DNA of 14,225 nucleotides from JBOGHU01 sp050742255 (GCA_050742255.1 JBOGHU010000038.1:1-14225); one strand, 5' to 3'; counted from the stretch's first letter, positions 6,898-13,087 are shown. Translations and numbers: made by a program. The notes: generated by a model not told the origin, from the sequence alone.

Positions 6898-7131
6898 GTG
6901 GATGTGCGCATCGGTGTGACCTACACGCCGAAGGAGATCGACGTGGAGCTGGGCGAGGGCGCCGATCCGGCCAGGCTCCGGGAGGAGATCGAGGCGATGC
7001 TCGCCGACGACACGGGTGTGCTGTGGCTCACCGACCGCAAGGGCCGCCAGGTGGGCGTGCCGGTGGCCAAGGTCGCCTACGTGGAGATCGGCGGCCCCGA
7101 CGAGCGCCGGATTGGCTTCGGCAGCGCCTAG
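6898..7131 (+). CDS. DUF3107 family small protein
   Basis: A 77-residue acidic cytoplasmic protein. It begins MDVRIGVTYTPKEIDVELGE, continues through a charged helix (ARLREEIEAML) and ends LTDRKGRQVGVPVAKVAYVEI and RRIGFG. This matches the actinobacterial DUF3107 family, to which mycobacterial TB9.4 (Rv3208A) belongs. The function of the family is unknown. It has no cysteines, no signal peptide and no membrane segment. The GTG start is fixed by a good ribosome binding site. It lies 31 bp after mrp and 37 bp before the BagA-like gene on the same strand, so it is probably in the same transcript. Confidence 0.85.
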   Translation: MDVRIGVTYTPKEIDVELGEGADPARLREEIEAMLADDTGVLWLTDRKGRQVGVPVAKVAYVEIGGPDERRIGFGSA

Positions 7132-7168
7132 TAGCCGGACCGGCCGGACCGACCCCCGGGGCCGGACC

Positions 7169-8110
7169 GTGGAGCTGTTGGGGCGCCGCCTCCTGTTCGT
7201 CACCGGCAAGGGGGGGGTGGGCAGGACCACCATCGCCGCCGCCCTGGGGCTCCTCGCCGCCCAGCACGGCCGGCGGACCCTGGTGTGCGAGGTCGACGCC
7301 ACGGGGAGCCTGGCCGACGCCTACGAGTCGGGCCCCGTCGCGTTCGAGCCGATCCCGGTCACCCCCCGGCTCTTCGCCATGGCCATGGACACCGAGGGGT
7401 CGCTCAAGGAGTACCTCTCGTTGCAGCTCAAGCTGCCGCTCATCGCCAGGATCGGTCCGCTGGCCCGCACCTTCGACTTCCTCGCCACCGCCGCCCCGGG
7501 GGTCAAGGAGATCCTCACGGTCGGGAAGCTCGCCTACGAGGTGCGGGAGGACCACTTCGACCTGGTGGTGGTGGACGCCTCGGCCGCCGGCCACGTCGTC
7601 GGCCAGCTCCAGGCCCCCAGGGCCATCGCCGAGCTGGTCTCGGTGGGCCTGGTCCGGGAGCAGACGGGGTGGATGATCGAGCTGCTGAGCGACCCCGGCG
7701 TCACCGGCGTGGTGGTCGTGGCCGCCCCCGAGGAGATGGCGGTCACCGAGTCGGTGGAGCTGCTGGACCGGTTGGAGGCCACCGACGTGGACGTGGCTGC
7801 GGTGGTGGTCAACCGGGTCCTGCCCGAGCTGTTCGGGCGGGGCGAGGAGGAGGTGTTCGAGCGGCTGCGCCGACCGGAGCCGACCCGAGCCCTGGCCGCG
7901 GCCTGCGGTGCAGGCGCCGGCGTCGTCCTCGAAGCGGCCCGCCTGGCCGTCACCCTCAGGCGAACCCGGGCCGGCCACCTGGCCCGGCTCCGGGCGCGGG
8001 TGCGCCCCGAGGTGCCGGTCCTCTACGTGCCCGAGCTGTTCAGCCGCACCCACGGGCGGCGGGCCACCCGCCAGGTGGCCGAGTCGCTCGGCGCCGAGCT
8101 GGGCGGATGA
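7169..8110 (+). CDS. ArsA/Get3-like ATPase, first of a pair (BagA-like)
   Basis: SIMIBI-class P-loop protein of 313 residues related to ArsA/Get3 and, by gene pairing, to mycobacterial Rv3679 (BagA). The P-loop reads TGKGGVGRTT (12-21). The first signature lysine (K14) is kept, but the invariant Walker A lysine is arginine (R19). The Get3/ArsA switch segment, usually DTxPTGHT, is degenerate: DASAAGHVVGQL (136-147). ATPase activity of this subunit alone is therefore doubtful. No CxxC and no C-terminal membrane segment is visible, so it is soluble. GTG 7169 is chosen because the conserved strand LLFVTGKGG begins about 8 residues in; TTG 7178 is an alternative. Its TGA overlaps the ATG of the next gene (ATGA), implying translational coupling with the BagB-like partner. 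The cellular role of the family is unsettled; tail-anchored protein targeting is by analogy only. Confidence 0.85.
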   Translation: MELLGRRLLFVTGKGGVGRTTIAAALGLLAAQHGRRTLVCEVDATGSLADAYESGPVAFEPIPVTPRLFAMAMDTEGSLKEYLSLQLKLPLIARIGPLARTFDFLATAAPGVKEILTVGKLAYEVREDHFDLVVVDASAAGHVVGQLQAPRAIAELVSVGLVREQTGWMIELLSDPGVTGVVVVAAPEEMAVTESVELLDRLEATDVDVAAVVVNRVLPELFGRGEEEVFERLRRPEPTRALAAACGAGAGVVLEAARLAVTLRRTRAGHLARLRARVRPEVPVLYVPELFSRTHGRRATRQVAESLGAELGG

Positions 8111-9255
8111 GCCCGTCGCTGGAGCAGCTCATGGCGGCCAAGGAGATCGTCGTCGCCTGCGGGTCGGGCGGGGTGGGCAAGACGACCACCGCCGCCGCCC
8201 TGGGGACCATGGCCGCGGCCCGCCTGGGTGGCCGGGTGCTGGTGCTCACCGTCGACCCCGCCCGCCGGCTGGCCGACGCCATGGGCATGGAGAGCCTGGG
8301 GAACGTGGAGGCCAGGGTCGGGTCCGAGGCCTTCGCCGCGGCGGGGATCGAGCCGCGGGGCGAGCTGTGGGCGGCCATGCTCGACACCAAGGCCAGCTGG
8401 GACGACCTGGTCCACCGCCACGCTCCCGACCCCGGCACGAGCGAGGCCATCCTCGCCAACCCCCTCTACCAGAACATCACCGGGAAGTTCGTCCAGAGCC
8501 ACGACTACATCGCCATGGAACGGCTCTACGACCTCCACTGCTCGGGGAGCTACGACCTCATCGTGGTCGACACCCCCCCGACCCGCAACGCCCTGGACTT
8601 CCTCGACGCACCGGGCCGCATGGCCGACTTCTTCTCCAGCCGCTTCCTGCGCCGGCTCCTGGCCCCGTACCGCAGCCGGCTGGTGCACATGGCGTCCCGA
8701 CCCTTCTACCAGGTGGCCGACCGCATCCTCGGGTCGGCGTTCCTCCAGGACATCACCGAGTTCTTCGTCCTGTTCCAGTCGATGTACGACGGCTTCGTGG
8801 AGCGAGCCCAGGCGGTGGCGCGCGTCCTCGAGGACCGCCGTACCACCTTCGTGGTGGTAACCACCCTGCAGGCCGGTCCGGTGCACGAGGCCGAGCGGTT
8901 CATCGCCGCCCTCCACGAGAAGCGCCTCCACCTCGGCGCCCTGGTGCTCAACAAGGTGCTCCCGTCGTACCTGCTGGACCCCACCGCCACCGCCGCCGCC
9001 AAGCGCCTCACCTCCCACCCCACCGACGTCGCCGCCGCCCTTCCCGACGAGGTGGGCGACGGGGACCTCGTCCACCGGGTCCTGGCCGAGATAGGGGAGA
9101 GCTTCCTGAACTTCCAGGTCGCGGCCATGCGGGAGGCCGAGCAGCGGTCGGAGCTGGCGCTGGCGCCTGAGGTGGTCGCGACCGTGCCCTACTTCGACAC
9201 CGACATCGACGATCTCGGCGGCCTGGCCCGCATGGGGGACCAGATCTGGCGGTAG
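8107..9255 (+). CDS. ArsA/Get3-like ATPase, second of a pair (BagB-like)
   Basis: A 382-residue P-loop ATPase resembling mycobacterial Rv3680 (BagB). The P-loop is ACGSGGVGKTTTAAALG (17-33). The Walker A lysine K25 is present, but the first signature lysine is replaced by serine (S20). The strand after it gives VLTVDPARRLADAMG (46-60). The switch segment VVDTPPTRNALDFLDAPG (153-170) is the strong family signature. A long helical region (about 172-250, FFSSRFLRRLLAPYRSRL onward) takes the place of the Get3 client-binding insert; no transmembrane domain is evident. The ATG at 8107 overlaps the stop of the BagA-like gene by four bases, so the two are almost certainly made together, consistent with a heterodimer. 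A DUF4395 membrane-protein gene follows. Confidence 0.88.
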   Translation: MSPSLEQLMAAKEIVVACGSGGVGKTTTAAALGTMAAARLGGRVLVLTVDPARRLADAMGMESLGNVEARVGSEAFAAAGIEPRGELWAAMLDTKASWDDLVHRHAPDPGTSEAILANPLYQNITGKFVQSHDYIAMERLYDLHCSGSYDLIVVDTPPTRNALDFLDAPGRMADFFSSRFLRRLLAPYRSRLVHMASRPFYQVADRILGSAFLQDITEFFVLFQSMYDGFVERAQAVARVLEDRRTTFVVVTTLQAGPVHEAERFIAALHEKRLHLGALVLNKVLPSYLLDPTATAAAKRLTSHPTDVAAALPDEVGDGDLVHRVLAEIGESFLNFQVAAMREAEQRSELALAPEVVATVPYFDTDIDDLGGLARMGDQIWR

Positions 9256-9292
9256 GGGACGCCTGGCTCCCGAGCGCCTTCACCCGGGAATG

Positions 9293-9320
9293 TTGACACC
9301 GTGGGTCAGGTTTCTACGAT
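9293..9320 (+). promoter_or_regulatory. Sigma-70 type promoter of the DUF4395 gene
   Basis: TTGACA at 9293-9298 is a perfect -35 box. After a 16-bp spacer comes TACGAT at 9315-9320, a good -10 box. Transcription would begin near 9327, only a few bases before the ATG at 9331. It is the best consensus promoter in the window and suggests the DUF4395 gene is expressed separately from the ATPase genes before it. Confidence 0.6.
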
Positions 9321-9330
9321 GGGAGGTGTC

Positions 9331-9840
9331 ATGGCTCGGATGTTCTCGTTCCCCAGCCCGGTCAACGAGGTCTCGGCCCGCCTCGTCGCGGCGGGGGTCG
9401 TCCTCCTGGGGCTGGCGACCATCCTGCTCGACCAGCCGTGGCTCCTCGTCGTCATCGCCTACGGCTTCCTGGCCCGGGTCCTCACCGGACCCACCCTCAG
9501 CCCCCTGGCCCAGCTCGTGACCCGCGTGATCGTCCCGCGGCTGCACGTCGCCGCCAGGCCGGTGCCGGGGCCGCCGAAGCGGTTCGCCCAGGGGATCGGC
9601 GCCGTGCTGTCGGTCACCGCGGCGGTGCTGGCGCTGGGCTTCGGGCTCGAGGGCGCCGCCTACACGGTGTTGGGCGCCCTCCTCGCCGCCGCCACCCTCG
9701 AGGCCGTGTTCGGCGTCTGCCTCGGCTGCCACATCTTCGCGGCGCTGATGCGGACGGGGCTGATCCCCGAGAGGGTGTGCGCCGAGTGCAACGACATCTG
9801 GGGGCGGGCCGGGGTGGCCGGAGCCAGCGAGCTCGGTTGA
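9331..9840 (+). CDS. DUF4395 family integral membrane protein
   Basis: A 169-residue membrane protein of unknown function. The N-terminal FPSPVNEVSARLVAAGVVLL is typical of DUF4395. Hydrophobic segments lie at about 15-33, 36-50, 90-105 and 108-128, suggesting four membrane helices. Two CxxC motifs follow: C130/C133 in FGVCLGCHIF and C150/C153 in VCAECND. The family often lies near thioredoxin- or sulfurtransferase-type genes, so a thiol-redox role is plausible but unproven. The ATG at 9331 has a GGGAGG 4 bases upstream; ATG 9340 is an alternative. If the TTGACA/TACGAT promoter is used, that GGGAGG lies at or above the transcription start and may not be in the mRNA. Confidence 0.85.
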   Translation: MARMFSFPSPVNEVSARLVAAGVVLLGLATILLDQPWLLVVIAYGFLARVLTGPTLSPLAQLVTRVIVPRLHVAARPVPGPPKRFAQGIGAVLSVTAAVLALGFGLEGAAYTVLGALLAAATLEAVFGVCLGCHIFAALMRTGLIPERVCAECNDIWGRAGVAGASELG

Positions 9841-9848
9841 GACGACCT

Positions 9849-9892
9849 GCCCGGCTCGCGGGCGGGCCTCCTCGCGGGCCCCCGAGCCGGGC
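9849..9892 (+). terminator. Candidate GC-rich terminator hairpin after the DUF4395 gene
   Basis: GCCCGGCTCG (9849-9858) and CGAGCCGGGC (9883-9892) are a perfect 10-bp inverted repeat starting 9 bases after the stop codon. The 24-base loop contains a direct repeat of CTCGCGGGC (9855-9863, 9871-9879). No T tract follows, as is common for high-GC actinobacterial terminators. Confidence 0.45.
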
Positions 9893-9905
9893 CGGTGGGG
9901 TGGTC

Positions 9906-10014
9906 GGCGCCCGCCCCGCTCTCCGGTCACCCACCGTCGCCCTGCCCGCCCCCGCTCTCCGGTCACCCGCCGTCGCCCACCGACGTCCAGCGACCGGAGA
10001 AGCGGGCGGGCGCC
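9906..10014. repeat. Long imperfect inverted repeat in the spacer before the PHP gene
   Basis: Arms at 9906-9928 and 9992-10014 are 23 bases each. The right arm matches the reverse complement of the left at 20 of 23 positions (9 matching, 3 mismatched, 11 matching). The 63-base centre includes the second copy of a 28-bp direct repeat. The pair could form a stable hairpin in RNA or a cruciform in DNA. Confidence 0.6.
9915..9978. repeat. Two direct copies of a 28-bp unit
   Basis: Bases 9915-9942 and 9951-9978 are copies of one 28-bp unit starting CCCGCTCTCCGGTCACCC, with one mismatch. The spacer is 8 bp and the period 36 bp. Confidence 0.7.
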
Positions 10015-10092
10015 GGAGAAGCGGGCGGGCGCCGGGGAGGGCGCCGGGGAAGCGGGCGGGCGCCGGGGAGGGCGCCGGAGAAGCGGGCGGGG
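9994..10092. repeat. G-rich tandem array of GGAGAAGCGGGCGGGC-type units
   Basis: Four near-copies of CCGG(A/G)GAAGCGGGCGGG begin near 9994, 10013, 10044 and 10075. The first step is 19 bp. The next two are 31 bp because a GGCGCCGGGGAG insert is added each time. The + strand is extremely G-rich, with many runs of three or four G. Confidence 0.65.
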
Positions 10093-10141
10093 CACCGGGC
10101 CGGGCCAGAGCGGGCACGGGCGGGGGCGCCCGGCCACCCGG

Positions 10142-10208
10142 TAGCATCACCGGGGTGGTCAGCACCGAGGTGAGGCCGGGTGATCAGGGGTTCGGCGTCC
10201 TCGGCTGA
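10142..10208 (+). CDS. Possible leaderless mini-ORF (17 residues) upstream of the PHP gene
   Basis: TAGCAT (10142-10147) is followed by 7 bases and a GTG at 10155. This opens a 17-codon frame reading MVSTEVRPGDQGFGVLG and ending at TGA 10206-10208, 9 bases before the GTG of the PHP gene. The spacing matches the leaderless signal seen at other genes in the window, so a leader peptide coupled to the PHP and kinase genes is possible. The coding span itself is 10155-10208; the range given includes the -10 element. It is too short to judge by codon use or homology. Confidence 0.3.
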
Positions 10209-10217
10209 CCCGACACC

Positions 10218-11087
10218 GTGCTCGACTACCACCTCCACCTCTGGCCCCACGGCCCCCGTCCCCTCGAGGTGACCCTGGAGCAGGTCGCCGACTACTGCGA
10301 TCGGGCCGGCGCCGCCGGGGTGAGCGAGATCGCCCTCACCGAGCACCTGTTCCGGTTCCGCCAGGCGGACGCGGTGCTGGGAGGGTGGTGGCGGGACGAG
10401 CCCGAGGGGGCCCTGGCGACGGCGATGGCGGCGTGGTGGCAGGCGGAGCAGGGGGGCGACCTGGACTCCTACGTCGAGGTGGTGCTGGCCGCCAAGTCCG
10501 CCGGGTTGCCGGTGGCGCTGGGCCTGGAGGTGGACCACTACCCGGGGCGGATGCACCAGGTCGCCGAGCTGCTGGCCGGCTACCCCTTCGACGTGCTCCT
10601 CGGGTCGGTCCACTGGGTGGGAGCCTGGGGGTTCGACAACCTCGAGGACCTCAGCTTCGCCGCCGAGTGGGAGGCCCGCCCCATCGAGGCCGTGTGGGAC
10701 GCCTACACCGAGGGGCTGGAGGAGCTGGCCGACTCGGGCGTCTGCGACGTGCTCGCCCACCCCGACCTGTGCAAGGTGAGCGGTCGCCGCCCGGCCCTGC
10801 CCGAGGAGTTCTACGACCGGATGGCCGACGCCGCTGCCCGCTCCGGCATGGCCGCCGAGGTCTCGTCGGCGGGCTGGCGGAAGCCGGCGGCCGAGGCCTA
10901 CCCGGCGCCGCCTCTCCTGGACCGGCTGGCGGCCCGGGCGGTGCCGGTGACCACCGCCTCCGACGCTCATGGCCCAGGGCGGGTGGCCGAGCGCCGCGCC
11001 GACCTGGCCGCCCTCCTCGACGCCGCCGGCTACCGGTCGCTCCAGGCGTACACGGCACGGGTTCCCCGGGCCGTGCCGCTCCACTGA
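10218..11087 (+). CDS. PHP-domain phosphatase (histidinol-phosphatase HisK type)
   Basis: Metal-dependent PHP phosphoesterase of 289 residues. All expected metal ligands are visible: H5 and H7 (DYHLHLW), E42-H43 (LTEHL), E104 (GLEVDHY), H132 (GSVHW), H181 (LAHPDL), and D249 and H251 (ASDAHGPG). The layout (GSVHW, then AHPDL, then SDAH) is that of the histidinol-phosphatase HisK group, which acts late in histidine synthesis. PHP paralogs with other phospho-substrates exist, so the substrate is inferred, and no other his gene is nearby. The GTG at 10218 gives the normal N-terminus directly before the first HxH; there is no clear Shine-Dalgarno. The kinase gene starts 2 bp after the stop, so the two are co-transcribed. 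Confidence 0.85.
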   Translation: MLDYHLHLWPHGPRPLEVTLEQVADYCDRAGAAGVSEIALTEHLFRFRQADAVLGGWWRDEPEGALATAMAAWWQAEQGGDLDSYVEVVLAAKSAGLPVALGLEVDHYPGRMHQVAELLAGYPFDVLLGSVHWVGAWGFDNLEDLSFAAEWEARPIEAVWDAYTEGLEELADSGVCDVLAHPDLCKVSGRRPALPEEFYDRMADAAARSGMAAEVSSAGWRKPAAEAYPAPPLLDRLAARAVPVTTASDAHGPGRVAERRADLAALLDAAGYRSLQAYTARVPRAVPLH

Positions 11088-11089
11088 AG

Positions 11090-12634
11090 ATGGCCGTGGC
11101 CGGGCTGGTCGAGCTGGCCCGCAGCCTCACCGGGCTCGGGGGGGCGCCGCTCGCCCACCTGCAGCGGCTGGTGGTGTCGTGGGGCCCGCTGGCGGACCTG
11201 TGCTTCGCCGACCTCCTCCTCCTGGTGCCCCTGGCCCACGACCCCGGCGACCAGTTCGTGGTGATCGGCCAGGTGCGGCCCAGCACCAGCCAGACCCTCT
11301 ACCACCGCGACCTGGTCGGCGAGCTGGTGGCGGAGCGGGAGCGGCCGCCGGTCGCCCGGGCCTTCCGGTCCGGCCAGATCGTCGAGGCCGAGGTCACCGC
11401 CCCTCCCCTCCACGAGAGGGTACGGGTTGTGGCCATCCCGGTGCGGTGGGCCGACGAGGTGATCGCGGTGTGCAGCCGGGAGTCGGCCCCCTCCATCGGG
11501 CGGCGGCCGGGCGAGCTGGAGCGCACCTACGTCGCCGTGTTCGAGCGCTTCGCCAGGATGATCGCCGCCGGCGCCTTCCCCTTCGGGGCCGAGGACGTGG
11601 AGACCGAGGAGGCGCCCCGGGTCGGGGACGGCGCCGTCGTGCTCGACGCCGCTGGGAGGGTCACCTACGCCTCGCCCAACGCGGTGTCGGCCCTGCGCCG
11701 GGTCGGGGTCCAGGCCAACGTCTGGGGCCGGCGCCTCGACGAGGTCGGGCTCGGCGAGGTGGTGGTGGCCACCGCCTTCGCCATCGGGGCTCCCGTGACC
11801 GAGGAGATCGAGCGGGGGCGGGAGGCCACGGTGATAATGCGCTGCCTCCCCCTGCTCGAGGCCGGCCAGGTCACCGGGGCGCTGGTGCTGGTGCGCGACG
11901 TGTCCGAGCTGCGGCGTCGGGACCGCCTGCTGGTCTCCATGGACACCACCATTCGGGAGATCCACCACCGGGTGAAGAACAACCTCCAGACCGTCTCGTC
12001 ACTGCTTCGGCTCCAGGGCCGCAGGGTCGCTGTGCCCGAGGCCAGGGACGCCATCGAGGAGTCGGTGCGGCGGATCCACTCCATCGCCCTGGTGCACGAG
12101 ACGCTTTCGCGGGAGGCCGGCGACGACGTGTCGTTCAACGAGATCGTCCGACCCCTGGTCCGGATGGTGGAGGAGCTGGTCGGCCCCGACCGGCGGGTGC
12201 GGATCGCGGTGACGGGCAGCGCCGGGCGGCTGCCGGTGGACGTGGCCACCCCGCTGGCCGTGGTGCTGACCGAGCTGCTCCAGAACGCCGTCGACCACGC
12301 CTATCCCCTGCCCCGCGCCCGACCCGGGTGCGGCCAGGCCCCGGCGGCGGGCCGGGTGGTCCTGGCGCTCGACAACGACGGCGAGCGGTTGGTGGTGACC
12401 GTCGTCGACGACGGGGTGGGGCTGCCCCCGGGCTTCGATGCCGTTCGGACCGAGGGCCTGGGCCTGTCGATAGTCCGCAGCCTGGTCACCAGCCAGCTCG
12501 AGGGGACCCTGTCGGTGGGTCGCCGGGAGGACGACCCCCGTGGTGGTGCCGAGGGGAGCGGCACCGTGGTGACGGTGCAGGTGCCGCTGGATAGGGCGGC
12601 GCGGGGGCGGGCGGCGCCGGTGACCGGCCGGTGA
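11090..12634 (+). CDS. pdtaS: PdtaS-like soluble sensor histidine kinase (GAF-PAS-HisKA_2-HATPase)
   Basis: Cytoplasmic two-component histidine kinase of 514 residues with no membrane segment. Order: N-terminal GAF-like domain (about 1-165), PAS domain (about 176-275, ending VLVRDVSELRRRDR), HisKA_2 dimerisation domain with the H-box EIHHRVKNNLQTVSSLLRLQ (290-309; likely phospho-acceptor H293), and HATPase domain. The latter has N-box TELLQNAVDHAY (394-405, N399), G1 VVDDGVGLP (438-446) and G2 EGLGLSIV (455-462). This architecture and the H-box match mycobacterial PdtaS, whose partner is the RNA-binding ANTAR regulator PdtaR. No regulator gene lies in this window, and pdtaR is also unlinked in mycobacteria. 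The ATG at 11090 follows the PHP gene by 2 bp. It is convergent with whiB, as in the mycobacterial pdtaS/whiB1 pair. Confidence 0.87.
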   Translation: MAVAGLVELARSLTGLGGAPLAHLQRLVVSWGPLADLCFADLLLLVPLAHDPGDQFVVIGQVRPSTSQTLYHRDLVGELVAERERPPVARAFRSGQIVEAEVTAPPLHERVRVVAIPVRWADEVIAVCSRESAPSIGRRPGELERTYVAVFERFARMIAAGAFPFGAEDVETEEAPRVGDGAVVLDAAGRVTYASPNAVSALRRVGVQANVWGRRLDEVGLGEVVVATAFAIGAPVTEEIERGREATVIMRCLPLLEAGQVTGALVLVRDVSELRRRDRLLVSMDTTIREIHHRVKNNLQTVSSLLRLQGRRVAVPEARDAIEESVRRIHSIALVHETLSREAGDDVSFNEIVRPLVRMVEELVGPDRRVRIAVTGSAGRLPVDVATPLAVVLTELLQNAVDHAYPLPRARPGCGQAPAAGRVVLALDNDGERLVVTVVDDGVGLPPGFDAVRTEGLGLSIVRSLVTSQLEGTLSVGRREDDPRGGAEGSGTVVTVQVPLDRAARGRAAPVTGR

Positions 12635-12645
12635 GGACCGAGGGC

Positions 12646-12660
12646 GGGCCGCTGCGGCCC
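12646..12660. terminator. Candidate bidirectional terminator between pdtaS and whiB
   Basis: GGGCCG (12646-12651), loop CTG, CGGCCC (12655-12660) is a perfect 6-bp hairpin with a 3-base loop in the 25-bp gap between the convergent stop codons, touching the whiB stop. Being symmetric it could act on both strands. No T tract is present. Confidence 0.4.
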
Positions 12661-12950
12661 TAGGAGGCCCGGCGGCGGCGCTGGAGCCACTGCTTGCGCA
12701 GCTTGCGGCGCTCCTCCTCGGAGGTGCCGCCCCACACGCCGGAGTCCTGGTTGGTGGCGAGGGCGAACTCCAAGCAGGGTGCCTGGACCGGGCAGGTGCG
12801 GCAGACCACCTTGGCCGCCTCGATCTGGCTGATCGCCGGCCCGGTGGTCCCCACGGGGAAGAACAGGTCGGGATCGCTGCTCCGGCAGGCAGCATCGTCA
12901 CGCCACACCTCGGTGTCCCGTGACTCGTCTCGGCTCCACACCAGGGCCAA
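12660..12950 (-). CDS. WhiB family Fe-S transcriptional regulator (WhiB1-like)
   Basis: Small actinobacterial regulator that binds a 4Fe-4S cluster and reacts with NO or oxygen. With the start used here it has 96 residues. The four cluster cysteines are C22 (DAACR), C50, C53 (VCRTCPV) and C59 (APCLEF), in C-x27-C-x2-C-x5-C spacing. The turn GVWGGTSEEERR (71-82) and the basic tail RRKLRKQWLQRRRR are the DNA- and sigma-contacting parts. The segment DPDLFFPVGTTGPA resembles WhiB1/WblE. The start is uncertain: TTG 12950 has an AGAGGGGG 6 bases upstream; GTG 12908 begins just before the conserved WRDDAAC; GTG 12992 would lie inside the CRP-like palindrome and is unlikely. It is convergent with pdtaS and downstream of the diacylglycerol kinase-type gene. 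Confidence 0.9.
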   Translation of the reverse strand: MALVWSRDESRDTEVWRDDAACRSSDPDLFFPVGTTGPAISQIEAAKVVCRTCPVQAPCLEFALATNQDSGVWGGTSEEERRKLRKQWLQRRRRAS

Positions 12951-12977
12951 CGTGTGCCCCCTCTTCACCCGGCTGCA

Positions 12978-12993
12978 TGTGACTTTGTTCACA
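12978..12993. promoter_or_regulatory. CRP/Cmr-type operator upstream of whiB
   Basis: The sequence TGTGA-CTTTGT-TCACA is a perfect match to the CRP-family half sites TGTGA-N6-TCACA. It lies 28 bp upstream of the whiB TTG at 12950 and 70 bp upstream of the GTG at 12908. Mycobacterial whiB1 is controlled by the CRP homolog Cmr (Rv3676), which supports a real operator here. Confidence 0.65.
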
Positions 12994-13037
12994 AAGCCGC
13001 CGCTTCCACAACGCGCAAAATTTACCTGATCAAAGGA

Positions 13038-13066
13038 AGCTTACCCCTCCCTGCTGTATGCGGCAA
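13038..13066 (-). promoter_or_regulatory. Candidate whiB promoter
   Basis: Read on the - strand, TTGCCG (13066 to 13061) is followed by a 17-bp spacer and TAAGCT (13043 to 13038). Predicted transcription starts near 13031. The surrounding 12993-13080 is the most AT-rich part of this end of the window. If this promoter is used, the CRP-like palindrome lies about 45 bp downstream of the start, a repressing position. TAAATT (13024 to 13019) is an alternative -10 box. Confidence 0.4.
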
Positions 13067-13087
13067 GCAGTTAGTGGAGATTCTCGT

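Noticed and set aside
7132..7168. Riboswitch or small RNA in the gap before the BagA-like gene
   Set aside because: Only 37 bp, with no recognisable conserved structure.
7169..8110. Treating the BagA-like gene as a decayed pseudogene because of its altered P-loop
   Set aside because: The frame is intact and full-length, codon use matches its neighbours, and it is translationally coupled to its partner; specialised loss of one catalytic residue is more likely.
9915..10092. CRISPR-like array
   Set aside because: Only two 28-bp copies with an 8-bp spacer, then G-rich units at 19- and 31-bp steps; no uniform repeat with unique spacers and no cas genes.
12694..13029. 111-codon + strand frame opposite whiB
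   Set aside because: It is antisense to a gene with all four WhiB cysteines and the GVWGG turn, and has no family features.
13051..13070. Terminator hairpin after the lipid kinase gene (CTGCT...AGCAG)
   Set aside because: Only 5 bp of stem with a 10-base loop, no T tract, and it overlaps a plausible -35 box for whiB.
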